A stretch of 64,000 nucleotides of DNA from Sneathia vaginalis. Its GTDB lineage: Bacteria; Fusobacteriota; Fusobacteriia; Fusobacteriales; Leptotrichiaceae. Shown here one piece after another: positions 42,716-51,237 of this stretch; within the stretch, counting starts at the first letter, position 1, and every line of letters starts with the position of its first letter. The notes under the pieces are model-generated. The model was given only the letters and a program-made list of their open reading frames with translations. It was not told the origin of the DNA and searched no databases. The stretch is from NCBI RefSeq assembly GCF_000973085.1, contig NZ_CP011280.1:336642-400641 (forward strand). The letters run 5' to 3'. The translations under genes and the position numbers were made by a program.

Positions 42716-43461
42716 GTTATAACCTCAACTAAACTACTAGGAATAAATTTAATTAATTTTATCATTAAGTAATTTGTTACTCCTGGGATAATAACTTTTT
42801 TACCCTTTAAAAGACCATAATATGCACAAAGGGCAACATCATATGGCTTCATGGCAAATATGTTTTTAAATACATTAGGAGTAAATTTAAAGTCCTTTGT
42901 AAAATTAGTTTTTGTAGGACCAGGACAAAGACAAGAGATTTTAATAAACTTATTTGAGTTTTCTCTTCTTATTGCATTAGTGAATGATAAAACATATGCT
43001 TTTGTTGCATAGTATACTGCCATTTTAGGACCACACATAAAACTTGCAACAGAACCTACATTTAGTAAATATGACTTAGTAGTAGTATTTTTATTCTTTT
43101 TTAAGAAGAAGTAGCTAAGACTTGTTAGAGCCTTAATATTAAGGTCTATCATATCTTGAGACTTTTTTAAGTTAGAATCTACAAAATCACCTAAGTCTCC
43201 AAAACCTGCATTATTTATCAGACAATAAAGAGATTTATTATCTGTTTTTTCTTTTAATTTTTCTAGATCTATTCCATTTATTAAATTCATTTCTAATATA
43301 TCAATATTAGCCCCATTATTATCTAGAAGCTTTTTAGTCTTTTCAAGATTATTAATATTACTTGAAATTAAAAGAAGATCTATATTAAAGCATGAATATA
43401 TTTTAGCTAGTTCCAAGCCTATTCCACTGGTTGCTCCAGTTATAATACATAAATTTCTCAT
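42697..43461 (-). CDS. Short-chain dehydrogenase/reductase (SDR)
   Basis: A 254-residue classical SDR: NAD(P)-binding ITGATSGIGLELAK near the N-terminus, NNAGFGDLGDF, a Ser-Tyr-Lys active site (LLNVGSVASFM, then VYYATKAYVLSF), and PGPTKTNF. It matches the DltE/YqjQ-like cytoplasmic SDR branch in which the substrate is rarely known. It is a single minus-strand gene between dps and sepF with a GAGGTG site and its own terminator. The substrate cannot be inferred. Confidence 0.9.
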   Translation of the reverse strand: MRNLCIITGATSGIGLELAKIYSCFNIDLLLISSNINNLEKTKKLLDNNGANIDILEMNLINGIDLEKLKEKTDNKSLYCLINNAGFGDLGDFVDSNLKKSQDMIDLNIKALTSLSYFFLKKNKNTTTKSYLLNVGSVASFMCGPKMAVYYATKAYVLSFTNAIRRENSNKFIKISCLCPGPTKTNFTKDFKFTPNVFKNIFAMKPYDVALCAYYGLLKGKKVIIPGVTNYLMIKLIKFIPSSLVEVITKKIMG

Positions 43462-43516
43462 AAAACACCTCAGTTATGATTATAGTATTTTTTTTTATAT
43501 AAATCAAAGTTTTATG

Positions 43517-43545
43517 TTGAAATAAATTGGGAAAAAGTATATAAT
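43517..43545 (+). promoter_or_regulatory. Promoter of sepF
   Basis: TTGAAA (43517-43522), a 17-base spacer, and TATAAT (43540-43545), 27 bases before the sepF start. Confidence 0.7.
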
Positions 43546-43572
43546 TTAATAAATAATGTTGGAGGTATGATG

Positions 43573-43917
43573 ATGTCAGTATTTAAAAAATTCTTTACGT
43601 ATACAGATGAAGAAGGGAATAATGAAGATATAATTGAAAAATCATTAAATAAAGAAGCAGAGAATAGTGATTTTATATATAACGGTGTTAACATATTAAA
43701 ACCAAAATCATATGATGAAGATTCAAAAAAAATTGCAGAAATGATTAAAAATAGTAATATAGTTGCGTTTAGTTTAGAAAATATGTCAAGAGAAGAAGGT
43801 CAAAGATTAATTGATTATTTAAGCGGAGCATCATATGTTCTAGGGGGAACTATTGTTGCTATAACAGATAAGGTATTTGCTTCAATACCAGCTGGTGTAA
43901 AAGTAAGAAATAACTAA
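43573..43917 (+). CDS. sepF: Cell division protein SepF
   Basis: A 114-residue protein: an N-terminal amphipathic helix (MSVFKKFFTY) for membrane binding, an acidic linker, and a SepF domain (about 40-112) with LKPKSYDEDSKKIAEMI and ENMSREEGQRLIDYLSGASYVLGG (in pieces). SepF anchors FtsZ to the membrane and shapes the septum. Three ATGs stand in a row at 43567, 43570 and 43573; the third has the correct 7-base distance from GGAGG. ftsA/ftsZ are not in the window. SepF in a diderm is consistent with Fusobacteriota. Confidence 0.9.
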   Translation: MSVFKKFFTYTDEEGNNEDIIEKSLNKEAENSDFIYNGVNILKPKSYDEDSKKIAEMIKNSNIVAFSLENMSREEGQRLIDYLSGASYVLGGTIVAITDKVFASIPAGVKVRNN

Positions 43918-43933
43918 ATTAAAAAATTATTTA

Positions 43934-43960
43934 TAGGGCTTATTTCATAAGTCCTATTTT
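43934..43960 (+). terminator. Weak hairpin between sepF and obg
   Basis: TAGGGCTTA pairs with TAAGTCCTA (one wobble), followed by only four T. It may partly attenuate read-through into obg. Confidence 0.5.
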
Positions 43961-43973
43961 AGAGAGGAATATA

Positions 43974-45245
43974 ATGTTTATAGATGAAAGTGTAATAACA
44001 GTAAAATCTGGAAACGGTGGTGATGGTGCAGCAACATTTAGAAGAGAAAAATTCGTGCAATTTGGTGGACCAGACGGCGGAGACGGAGGAAAGGGTGGCT
44101 CTATAATCATACTAGCTGACCCTAATATGAATACGCTATTAAATTTCAAAACTATAAAAAGAATAGAAGCACAAAATGGAAGTAAAGGCATGGGTGCTAA
44201 ATGTGCAGGTAGAAATGGAGAAGATGTAATTATTAGAGTTCCAGTTGGAACTATGATAAGAGATTATGAAAGTAATAAGCTTTTACTTGATATGAATAAG
44301 GCAAATGAACAAGTAGTGTTTTTAAAAGGTGGAGATGGTGGAAAAGGAAATGTACACTTTAAAAATTCCATAAGAAAAGCACCAAGAATTTCTGAAAGTG
44401 GTAAACCAGGAATAGAATTAAAAATAAAGCTAGAATTAAAACTATTAGCAGATGTAGCTTTAGTAGGTTACCCTAGTGTAGGTAAGTCTTCATTCATAAA
44501 CAAAATATCAGGTGCAAATTCAAAAGTTGCAAGCTATCACTTTACTACATTAAAACCAAAGCTTGGTATAGCAAAAGTTGATGAAGATCATTCATTTGTT
44601 GTAGCAGATATACCAGGTTTAATAGAAGGTGCACATAAAGGTATAGGTCTTGGAGATAAATTCTTAAGACATATAGAAAGATGTCGTGTAATTATTCATA
44701 TAGTAGATATATCAGAGATTGATGGTAGAAGTGCTATAGAAGATTATTTTAAAATAAATGAAGAATTAGAAAAATATAGCAAAAAATTAGCAAGTAAACC
44801 TCAAATTGTCGTGTTAAATAAGATAGATATGCTATATGACGATAAAAAAATAGAAGAATTCTCAAAAGCTATAAACAAAGAAGTACTAACTATGTCTGTA
44901 ATTGCAAATGAAGGTATAAGTGAGGTAATAAAGAAAGCTTATGAGCTTTTATGCAATACAAAAGAAGAAGAAATAGAAGAAGTAAGAGACTTAGATACTG
45001 TGTTATCAGAAGTAGTAAAAAGAAAAGAAGACTGGATTATTAAAAAACTTGAACCTAATGTTTATGAAGTGTCTGGACAAGTTGTTGATAATGTATTAAA
45101 TAAGTACGTCTTTATAGGTGATGATGGAATTATACAATTCTTGCAAGTTATGCGTCATATAGGAATGGAACAAAAGCTAGAAGAAAATGGAGTCAAAATA
45201 GGTGACACCATAGTTATAGAAGGATATGAATTTGAATATGTATAA
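43974..45245 (+). CDS. obg: Obg-family ribosome-associated GTPase
   Basis: A 423-residue essential GTPase in 50S assembly and stress control. Domains: a glycine-rich Obg fold (1-157, VKSGNGGDGAATFRREK, GGPDGGDGGKGGS), a G domain with G1 GYPSVGKS, G3 DIPGLIEGAHKGIGLG, and G4 NKID, and a C-terminal OCT domain (about 345-423, QVVDNVLNKYVF). The start at 43974 follows AGAGAGG. It overlaps miaA, placing ribosome assembly and tRNA modification in one operon. Confidence 0.97.
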   Translation: MFIDESVITVKSGNGGDGAATFRREKFVQFGGPDGGDGGKGGSIIILADPNMNTLLNFKTIKRIEAQNGSKGMGAKCAGRNGEDVIIRVPVGTMIRDYESNKLLLDMNKANEQVVFLKGGDGGKGNVHFKNSIRKAPRISESGKPGIELKIKLELKLLADVALVGYPSVGKSSFINKISGANSKVASYHFTTLKPKLGIAKVDEDHSFVVADIPGLIEGAHKGIGLGDKFLRHIERCRVIIHIVDISEIDGRSAIEDYFKINEELEKYSKKLASKPQIVVLNKIDMLYDDKKIEEFSKAINKEVLTMSVIANEGISEVIKKAYELLCNTKEEEIEEVRDLDTVLSEVVKRKEDWIIKKLEPNVYEVSGQVVDNVLNKYVFIGDDGIIQFLQVMRHIGMEQKLEENGVKIGDTIVIEGYEFEYV

Positions 45246-46089
45246 TGCGATAGTAATAGCAGGACCAACTGGAGTTGGTAAAACTGAGTTATCAATAAAA
45301 CTTGCAAAGTTATTAAACGCAAGAATTATTTCAGCTGATGCATCGCAAGTGTACAAGACGCTTGATATAGGTACAGCCAAGATAACTGAAGATGAAAAAG
45401 ATGGAGTAATACATTATTTAATAGATGAGGTAGAACCAAATGAAAAATATAGTGTGGGACATTTTTATGAAGCTGCCAATAAGATATTAAATGAAAATAG
45501 AGAAGTTCCCTTTTTAATCGTAGGTGGTACAGGGCTATATATCAGTTCTTTGACTGATGGTTTGACCATGATGGATAAAGTTGACTATAAAAAAAGAGAA
45601 AAGTTAGAGAGTATGACTCTTAGCGAATTACAAGACCTTTTAAGTGAAGAAGAAAAAAAACAAATAGATATTAAGAATAAAGTTAGAGTAATACGTAAAA
45701 TTGAAACAAGAGGGGTTGTGTATAACAATAAACTTGGTAATGATAGAAAATTTTTAAAAATATTTCTAACGAGAAATAGAGCTACATTATATGATAGAAT
45801 TAATAAAAGAGTTGATATAATGATGGAACAAGGTCTTTTAGAAGAAGCAAAAAAAGCATATAATGTATATGGTGATAAAATACATTGTATAGGGTATAAG
45901 CAATTATTTGAATATTTTAAGTCTAATGTAAGTTTAAAAGAGGCTATCGAAAATATCAAAACAGCTAGCAGAAGATATGCTAAAAGACAATTTACATGGT
46001 TTAAAAATAAAGGATATATTGAGTATAACCTAGATGATGAAAGTATAGATAAAATTATAGAAAAAATTAGGAGGGATTATGGAAATTAA
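45226..46089 (+). CDS. miaA: tRNA dimethylallyltransferase
   Basis: A 287-residue enzyme that adds dimethylallyl to A37 of tRNAs reading UNN codons. Seen: P-loop AGPTGVGKTEL, SADASQVYKTLDIGTAK, VGGTGLY and a C-terminal FTWFKNK. The start is ambiguous: ATG 45226, TTG 45232 and ATG 45238 are in frame, and AAGG at 45220-45223 best fits TTG 45232. All lie within the end of obg, indicating coupled translation. The stop overlaps the following EIIA start by 11 bases. Confidence 0.94.
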   Translation: MNLNMYNAIVIAGPTGVGKTELSIKLAKLLNARIISADASQVYKTLDIGTAKITEDEKDGVIHYLIDEVEPNEKYSVGHFYEAANKILNENREVPFLIVGGTGLYISSLTDGLTMMDKVDYKKREKLESMTLSELQDLLSEEEKKQIDIKNKVRVIRKIETRGVVYNNKLGNDRKFLKIFLTRNRATLYDRINKRVDIMMEQGLLEEAKKAYNVYGDKIHCIGYKQLFEYFKSNVSLKEAIENIKTASRRYAKRQFTWFKNKGYIEYNLDDESIDKIIEKIRRDYGN

Positions 46090-46537
46090 GAATTATTTAT
46101 CTTTAGATAATATAGTATTTAAAATTAAAGCAGATAAGAAAGAAGATATTATCAAGGAATTATTAGAAAATTTTTCAAAAAATGATGATGTAATAGAAGA
46201 AGGTAAATTTGATGTTGTACTAAATGACCTATATGAAAGAGAAAATTTATCATCTACAGGTATGCAAGATGGTATTGCTATACCTCATGCAAAATCAAGT
46301 GGTGTAAAAAAAGTTAGCATGGTAGTAGCAATAGATAAAGACGGAAAAGATTTTGCATCATTAGATGAAAAGAAGTCTAAAGTATTTTTCTTAGTTGTCG
46401 CTCCAGAATCAACTAAAAGGGAACATTTAGATATTTTATCTGTAATATCAAAATTATCTTTTGAAGAAGAAAAATTAGAAAAATTAATTAATTCAACTGA
46501 TAAACATGAAGTGTTTGAAATACTAGAAAGTCTTTAA
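46079..46537 (+). CDS. Second stand-alone PTS EIIA (fructose type)
   Basis: A 152-residue EIIA-2 protein with phosphohistidine His70 in IAIPHAKSS, very like the EIIA domain of FruA (ATPHAKSS). No EIIB/EIIC partner is adjacent; it lies between miaA and udk. It could phosphorylate an EIIBC encoded elsewhere or act as a PtsN-like regulator. AGGAGG inside miaA is its ribosome site. Together with 38401 it makes two orphan EIIAs embedded in housekeeping operons within 8 kb. Confidence 0.88.
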   Translation: MEIKNYLSLDNIVFKIKADKKEDIIKELLENFSKNDDVIEEGKFDVVLNDLYERENLSSTGMQDGIAIPHAKSSGVKKVSMVVAIDKDGKDFASLDEKKSKVFFLVVAPESTKREHLDILSVISKLSFEEEKLEKLINSTDKHEVFEILESL

Positions 46538-46545
46538 GGTGTAAT

Positions 46546-47172
46546 ATGGAAGGAAGAATTATACTAGCAATAGCAGGAGGAACTGGATCAGGTAAAACAA
46601 GTGTAGCAAATTTAATAGTTGAAGATTTAAAAAAATTTGGTACTAATGTTAGCTTATTAGAACAAGATTCATATTACAAAGATCATCCAGAATTGGATTA
46701 TGAACATAGGTCTAAATTAAATTATGACCATCCAGATGCTATAGATTTTGACTTATTGATTAAGCATATAAAGGAATTAAAAGAAGGAAAAGATATACAA
46801 AAACCTACATATGACTTTACTAATCATAGAAGAACAGATAAGACTGAGCTTATAAAATCAGAACCAATAATAATAGTTGAAGGTATACTTATACTTACAT
46901 TGGCAAAGATGCGTAACCTATTTGATATGAAAATATTTGTTGATACAGATGATGATATACGTTTATTAAGACGTATAGAAAGAGATATGAAGGAACGTGG
47001 AAGAAGTTTTGAGAATATACGTAATCAATATATAGAAACTGTAAAACCTATGCATCTTGAGTTTGTTGAACCAACAAAAAGATATGCAGATGTAATAATA
47101 CCAAGAGGTAAATCTAATGAAGTTGGTATTAAAATGGTAACAAGTAGATTAAAGTATTTAAGTAAAAAATAG
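46546..47172 (+). CDS. udk: Uridine kinase
   Basis: A 208-residue kinase phosphorylating uridine and cytidine to the monophosphates. Seen: P-loop AGGTGSGKTSVA, LEQDSYYKDHPELDY, NYDHPDAIDFDLL, YDFTNHRRTD, and VDTDDDIRLLRRIERDMKERG. The length is typical. It adds a direct salvage step to nucleosides imported by the NupABC system. It begins 8 bases after the EIIA gene with an AAGGTG site. Confidence 0.96.
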   Translation: MEGRIILAIAGGTGSGKTSVANLIVEDLKKFGTNVSLLEQDSYYKDHPELDYEHRSKLNYDHPDAIDFDLLIKHIKELKEGKDIQKPTYDFTNHRRTDKTELIKSEPIIIVEGILILTLAKMRNLFDMKIFVDTDDDIRLLRRIERDMKERGRSFENIRNQYIETVKPMHLEFVEPTKRYADVIIPRGKSNEVGIKMVTSRLKYLSKK

Positions 47173-47180
47173 AGGATAAA

Positions 47181-47900
47181 ATGAATGATATAAAATATAA
47201 ATTTGAGACAGAATATGGAGAATTTTATCTAGTCGAAAATTCTAAATATGATGAAACTATGAAATATCCAGTATTTGTTTCAAAAGATTTAAAAGATTTT
47301 GGTGAGGTAGTTTTATTAAACTATCCCTTGCCAGTTCTAAAAACAAAAAATGAGGAAGTGATAACTCATTTAAAGAAAGCATGGGATGAAGGTTATAGCG
47401 ATTTTTTAAGTGATATAGTTGGAAAGAATAACTTTTCACATATGTATAAAAGGGGCGATGACTTTTATTTAATTTTGAGAAATAAGGACTTTCAAATACA
47501 AGATACTTGTAATCTTGCAATATTTTCAAAAGGTGTTAATGAAATAGATGAATTAGGAACTATGGAAATTACAAAGAAAATATCAAGTGAGATATTAGAA
47601 TTAGATCAAAATTTACAAAGTTGTGGATCTTTGGATTTAATTTTAGAATTATTAGAAGAAAATACAGATATGAAAAAGTATATTGAGTTTATAAAAAAGA
47701 ACATTAAAGAAAGCGATATGGATGACTTATTCTTCTTTGATGAATACATATATGAGTTATTCTCTAAAAAATACATGGAAGTTTTAAATGATGTTGCACC
47801 ATATAAGCATGATGGATTTGGAATAAAGGGTGTAGAAAGATTTGTAGATAGGGTATTAAAGAATGAATATAATGACGAATGTAAGTGTTGTAACGTTTGA
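47181..47900 (+). CDS. Uncharacterised cytoplasmic protein
   Basis: I do not recognise this 239-residue acidic protein. It has no signal peptide or membrane span. The N-terminal half looks beta-rich (YGEFYLVENSKYDE, DDFYLILRNKDFQI). The C-terminal half is helical and ends in a cluster NEYNDECKCCNV with three cysteines, which could bind metal. It sits 8 bases after udk and overlaps the HAD phosphatase by 38 bases, so it is firmly part of that operon. No function can be inferred beyond context. Confidence 0.72.
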   Translation: MNDIKYKFETEYGEFYLVENSKYDETMKYPVFVSKDLKDFGEVVLLNYPLPVLKTKNEEVITHLKKAWDEGYSDFLSDIVGKNNFSHMYKRGDDFYLILRNKDFQIQDTCNLAIFSKGVNEIDELGTMEITKKISSEILELDQNLQSCGSLDLILELLEENTDMKKYIEFIKKNIKESDMDDLFFFDEYIYELFSKKYMEVLNDVAPYKHDGFGIKGVERFVDRVLKNEYNDECKCCNV

Positions 47901-48516
47901 TTTAGATGGGACTTTAGTTGATACATTACCATCAATAGCAAATGCCTTTAATGAAATATTAAAAGAATATGGTTATGAAATATTTAGTGTAGAAAAGTAT
48001 ATGGACTTTATAGGCAATGGCTTTGGTGTAGCCTTTGATAGAATAAGAGAAGTAAGAAATATAAAGGAAGATAAGGAGGAGTTCTTATCTAGAGTACGTG
48101 ATTACTATAACCTCAACTACTTAAAAGGTGCTAAAATATATGAGGGTATGGATAAATTACTTACATATTTAGAAAAAAAGAATATAGTTCTTGCTGTGAT
48201 AACAAATAAGGATCAAATAACAGCCGAAAAATATTGTAATACCTTATTAAATAAATGGAAATTTAAATATATATTTGGAAATCCAGAAAATAATGCATAT
48301 CCACCTAAACCTTATCCATATGGGCTTAAAATGATAGTAAAAGATGGATATAGTATAGACGAAATTATACATATAGGTGATATGATAGTTGATTATACAA
48401 TGGCAAAAAATATGGGTGTAAGACAAATACACTGTAATTATGGCTATGAAAAAAGAAACTTTGAGTTTGAAAATTGTGTTGATAGAGCAGATGAGATAAT
48501 AGGTATAATAAAGTGA
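47863..48516 (+). CDS. HAD-superfamily phosphatase (phosphoglycolate phosphatase-like)
   Basis: A 217-residue HAD hydrolase: motif I FDLDGTLVDT, a helical cap, motif II VITNK, the lysine motif in NAYPPKPYP, and motif III HIGDMIVDYTMAKNMG. It resembles Gph/PGP-type small phosphatases, but the exact substrate is not determinable. It begins deep inside the previous gene; ATG 47863 follows GATAGGG, with ATG 47872 as an alternative. The DMIVDY in motif III replaces the more usual GD..NDI/D, retaining the metal-binding Asp residues. Confidence 0.88.
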   Translation: MNIMTNVSVVTFDLDGTLVDTLPSIANAFNEILKEYGYEIFSVEKYMDFIGNGFGVAFDRIREVRNIKEDKEEFLSRVRDYYNLNYLKGAKIYEGMDKLLTYLEKKNIVLAVITNKDQITAEKYCNTLLNKWKFKYIFGNPENNAYPPKPYPYGLKMIVKDGYSIDEIIHIGDMIVDYTMAKNMGVRQIHCNYGYEKRNFEFENCVDRADEIIGIIK

Positions 48517-48929
48517 TAAGATATTGTATTAGAAAATTTTGTGATTACTATATAGAAAAAATAGATGAAAATCTTGAAAAAGAGGCTATTAAGATATTAA
48601 ATGATGAAGAGCTAAGAATATATTTTAATATGGACTATTATGATAGATGGCATGGTCTATTAGTATACAGTATAATGAAAAAAGTTACGACTGATAGAAA
48701 TTATTTAATATTTAGTATACTACATGATTGCGGTAAAAAAAGAGCATCATTTTTATTAAGAATAATACATAAGTTAGGTTTTGTAACAAGACTTAAAAAT
48801 CATCCTAAGATAGGTTATGATATGTTGGAAAAGATTAATAAAGATGTTGCTATTTTAATATTACACCACCATGATAAAAATACTAGTGGGATGCTAAAGG
48901 TATTTCAAGATATTGATGATAGGAGTTAA
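48513..48929 (+). CDS. Small HD-domain phosphohydrolase-like protein
   Basis: A 138-residue protein with an HD-domain layout: WHGLLVYSIMKK (first His), LIFSILHDCGK (the HD pair), NHPKIGYDMLEKI, and LHHHDK. These fit a metal-dependent phosphohydrolase, but the family within the HD superfamily is not clear. The start is GTG 48513, overlapping the HAD stop by 4 bases, with a poor ribosome site, so coupling is likely. The C-terminus (FQDIDDRS) ends just before the rluD-like gene. Confidence 0.78.
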   Translation: MIRYCIRKFCDYYIEKIDENLEKEAIKILNDEELRIYFNMDYYDRWHGLLVYSIMKKVTTDRNYLIFSILHDCGKKRASFLLRIIHKLGFVTRLKNHPKIGYDMLEKINKDVAILILHHHDKNTSGMLKVFQDIDDRS

Positions 48930-48930
48930 A

Positions 48931-49806
48931 ATGTATATAGTTGAAAAAGGTGATGTGGGTAAAAGAATTGATAAATATTTAAGTGAAAAATTAAATATTT
49001 CAAGAAATAGGGTAGCCTTATCACAAGTTTTTTCAAATGATAAATTAGTTAAGCCATCATACAAGGTATGTGAAAATGATAAAATTACATATGAAATAAA
49101 GGAAGATGAACCTATTGTCATAACTAAAGAAGACAAGAAGCTTGATATAGTTTATGAAGATGAATATCTTGCTATTATCAATAAGCCATATAATATGGTT
49201 GTTCATCCATGCAGTAGTTTTAGAGAAAATACACTAGTAAATGCATTGTTATCCAATTTTAAAAGTTTATCTAATGTAGATCCACTAAGACCAGGGATAG
49301 TTCATAGATTAGATAAGGATACTAGTGGCATATTAATAATAGCTAAGACAAATGCTTGTCATGAAAAATTGGTTCAAATGTTTAAAAATCATGAAATACA
49401 TAAGACATATCTTGCTATACTAAAGGGAAAATTAAATAAGGATAGAGTAGAAGTAAGAACATATATAGGTAGAAGCAAAAAAGATAGAAAAAAGATGAGC
49501 TCTAATACTGATAATGGTAAACTTGCAATTAGTATTTTTAAACTAATAAAGGAAAATGACCTATACTCATATGTGAAAGTTGAGATATTAACTGGAAGAA
49601 CGCATCAAATAAGGGTACACGCTAAAGAATTAAACCACCCCATATTAGGTGATCATGTGTATGGTAGAAATGATAAGTTTAATAGACAGCAATTGCATGC
49701 ATATAGTGTGGAGTTTATACATCCATTTACAAATGAAAAAATGAAGTTTAGTGTGGATATTCCTTGTGATATGAAAGAAACATTAGAAAAGGTGAAATTA
49801 TGCTAG
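48931..49806 (+). CDS. Large-subunit rRNA pseudouridine synthase (RluA/RluD family)
   Basis: A 291-residue enzyme: an N-terminal S4 RNA-binding domain (1-70, VGKRIDKYLSEKLNISRNRV) and a catalytic domain with HRLDKDTSGILIIAK, where Asp is the catalytic residue, plus GRTHQIRVHAKELNHPILGD. By size and S4 domain it is RluD-like, modifying 23S helix 69, but RluC-type specificity is possible. The frame opens at 48913, but ATG 48931 after GGAGTT matches the family start. It overlaps rnhB by 7 bases. Confidence 0.92.
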   Translation: MYIVEKGDVGKRIDKYLSEKLNISRNRVALSQVFSNDKLVKPSYKVCENDKITYEIKEDEPIVITKEDKKLDIVYEDEYLAIINKPYNMVVHPCSSFRENTLVNALLSNFKSLSNVDPLRPGIVHRLDKDTSGILIIAKTNACHEKLVQMFKNHEIHKTYLAILKGKLNKDRVEVRTYIGRSKKDRKKMSSNTDNGKLAISIFKLIKENDLYSYVKVEILTGRTHQIRVHAKELNHPILGDHVYGRNDKFNRQQLHAYSVEFIHPFTNEKMKFSVDIPCDMKETLEKVKLC

Positions 49807-50381
49807 AGTATAGAGATGTAATAGGTGTAGATGAAGCAGGGCGTGGGCCTTTATTTGGACCAGTTGTTGCTGCTTGTGTATATATATTAGATACTGATGA
49901 TGAAATTTTTAATAAAATAAATGATTCTAAGAAGTTAACTGAAAAGAAAAGAGAGCAGATATATAAGGAATTGATAGTGTCAGATAAAATACAGTATGCT
50001 ATAGGTGTTGCAAGTAGTGAAGAAATTGATAATATTAATATATTAAATGCTACTTTTTTAGCAATGAATAGGGCATTAGAAAAGCTTAAGATAACAGATA
50101 AAAAAGTTTTAGTTGATGGTAATCAAAAAATAAGAGGATGTAAGTTAGAGCAAGATTTTCTTGTAAAAGGAGATTCTAAAGATTTATCCATTGCCACAGC
50201 ATCAATAATAGCAAAGGTTTATCGTGACCACTTACTATATGACTATGATGAAAAATATCCCTTATATGGCTTTAAAAATCATAAAGGTTATGGTACAAAA
50301 GCACATTATGAAGCTATAGAAAAATATGGGATATTAAAAGAACATAGAAAAAGTTTTTTAAAAAAAATATTAATGAAGTGA
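49800..50381 (+). CDS. rnhB: Ribonuclease HII
   Basis: A 193-residue RNase HII that removes ribonucleotides from DNA. Seen: IGVDEAGRGPLFGPVVAA with catalytic Asp/Glu, VDGN in the middle, KGDSKDLSIATASIIAKVYRD (in pieces, containing a catalytic Asp), and HKGYGTKAHYEAI. The length is typical. AAGGTGA lies upstream within the previous gene. It is followed 4 bases later by a small zinc-ribbon gene. Confidence 0.96.
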   Translation: MLEYRDVIGVDEAGRGPLFGPVVAACVYILDTDDEIFNKINDSKKLTEKKREQIYKELIVSDKIQYAIGVASSEEIDNINILNATFLAMNRALEKLKITDKKVLVDGNQKIRGCKLEQDFLVKGDSKDLSIATASIIAKVYRDHLLYDYDEKYPLYGFKNHKGYGTKAHYEAIEKYGILKEHRKSFLKKILMK

Positions 50382-50385
50382 TAGT

Positions 50386-50592
50386 ATGAAATTAAATAGA
50401 TGTATTAAGTGTTCAAATGTTGAACATGTAATTAAGAGTATATATTTACCAACAAAAGACATAGATGGTTGGATAAAAAATATTTTACCAACATCAGAGC
50501 TGTTTTACATTAAAATATGTAAAAATTGTGGATATACAGAAATATATTGTGCAAAATTAGTTGATAGGGATACTGAACATGGGAATATTTAG
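50386..50592 (+). CDS. Small zinc-ribbon protein
   Basis: A 68-residue protein with two CxxC pairs (CIKCSN at the start and CKNCGY near residue 50), a rubredoxin-knuckle-like zinc ribbon resembling predicted nucleic-acid-binding proteins of the COG3478 kind. Its function is unknown. It begins 4 bases after rnhB, and its end overlaps the comF-like gene. Because that comF-like protein lacks the usual N-terminal zinc finger, this small protein could supply one in trans (speculative). Confidence 0.8.
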   Translation: MKLNRCIKCSNVEHVIKSIYLPTKDIDGWIKNILPTSELFYIKICKNCGYTEIYCAKLVDRDTEHGNI

Positions 50593-51190
50593 CTTTTTAT
50601 TCGATAAACATGAATATGAAATTGGTAAAACCAAGTATGAACAAGTAAAAAAACTCGCACATTTTTATTCTATTGAAAATGTGCATTTTTCTATGTACTA
50701 TAACGACTATTTTAGAGATATGATATATGAGCTAAAGTATAAAAGAAAAAAATATGTAGCAACAGCTATATATAGTATAATAAGGTCACAAGTTGAATTT
50801 GTTGTGGAAAGTCAAAAAATTGAATATATCATATGTGTTCCTACAAGTAAAGAGAGGATAAGAGATAGAGGCTTTGATCAGGTGGAATTAATTTTTGAAA
50901 AATTCAATTATCCCTTCTTAAAAATCAAAAAGATAAAAAATACAAAAAAGATGTCTAAATTATCCAAATCATATCAGAAAAATCTAAATATCCTACATAG
51001 TTTCGATGTTAAGAATTTAAATTTAAGTAATAAGACGGTATTAATAGTAGATGATATTATAACAACAGGGGCTACTGTTAATGAGATAAAAAAGTGCTTA
51101 GAAAAAGAATACAAGGGGATAAAAGTGTTATTCTATTCAATAGCTATTTCAAGAAAATTTATAAAATCTTTAATTGCAAAAAACCTCTGA
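50579..51190 (+). CDS. ComF-like phosphoribosyltransferase-family protein
   Basis: A 203-residue protein. The C-terminal half has the ComF/PRT features YIICVPTSKERIRDRGFDQ (in pieces) and the PRPP loop VLIVDDIITTGAT. The N-terminus (MGIFSFLFDKHEYE) has no cysteines, whereas ComF usually begins with a four-Cys zinc finger. ATG 50579, 7 bases after GGGAT, is chosen over TTG 50561. ComF helps import transforming DNA in competent bacteria, so this suggests competence but does not prove it; no other com genes are present. Confidence 0.85.
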   Translation: MGIFSFLFDKHEYEIGKTKYEQVKKLAHFYSIENVHFSMYYNDYFRDMIYELKYKRKKYVATAIYSIIRSQVEFVVESQKIEYIICVPTSKERIRDRGFDQVELIFEKFNYPFLKIKKIKNTKKMSKLSKSYQKNLNILHSFDVKNLNLSNKTVLIVDDIITTGATVNEIKKCLEKEYKGIKVLFYSIAISRKFIKSLIAKNL

Positions 51191-51202
51191 AATTAGTATA
51201 AT
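51174..51202 (+). promoter_or_regulatory. Promoter of the peptidase pair
   Basis: TTGCAA (51174-51179, inside the comF-like end), a 17-base spacer, and TATAAT (51197-51202), 35 bases before the M32 gene. Confidence 0.68.
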
Positions 51203-51237
51203 AGAATGGTTATCTATAATTAAAAGGAGATAAAAAA

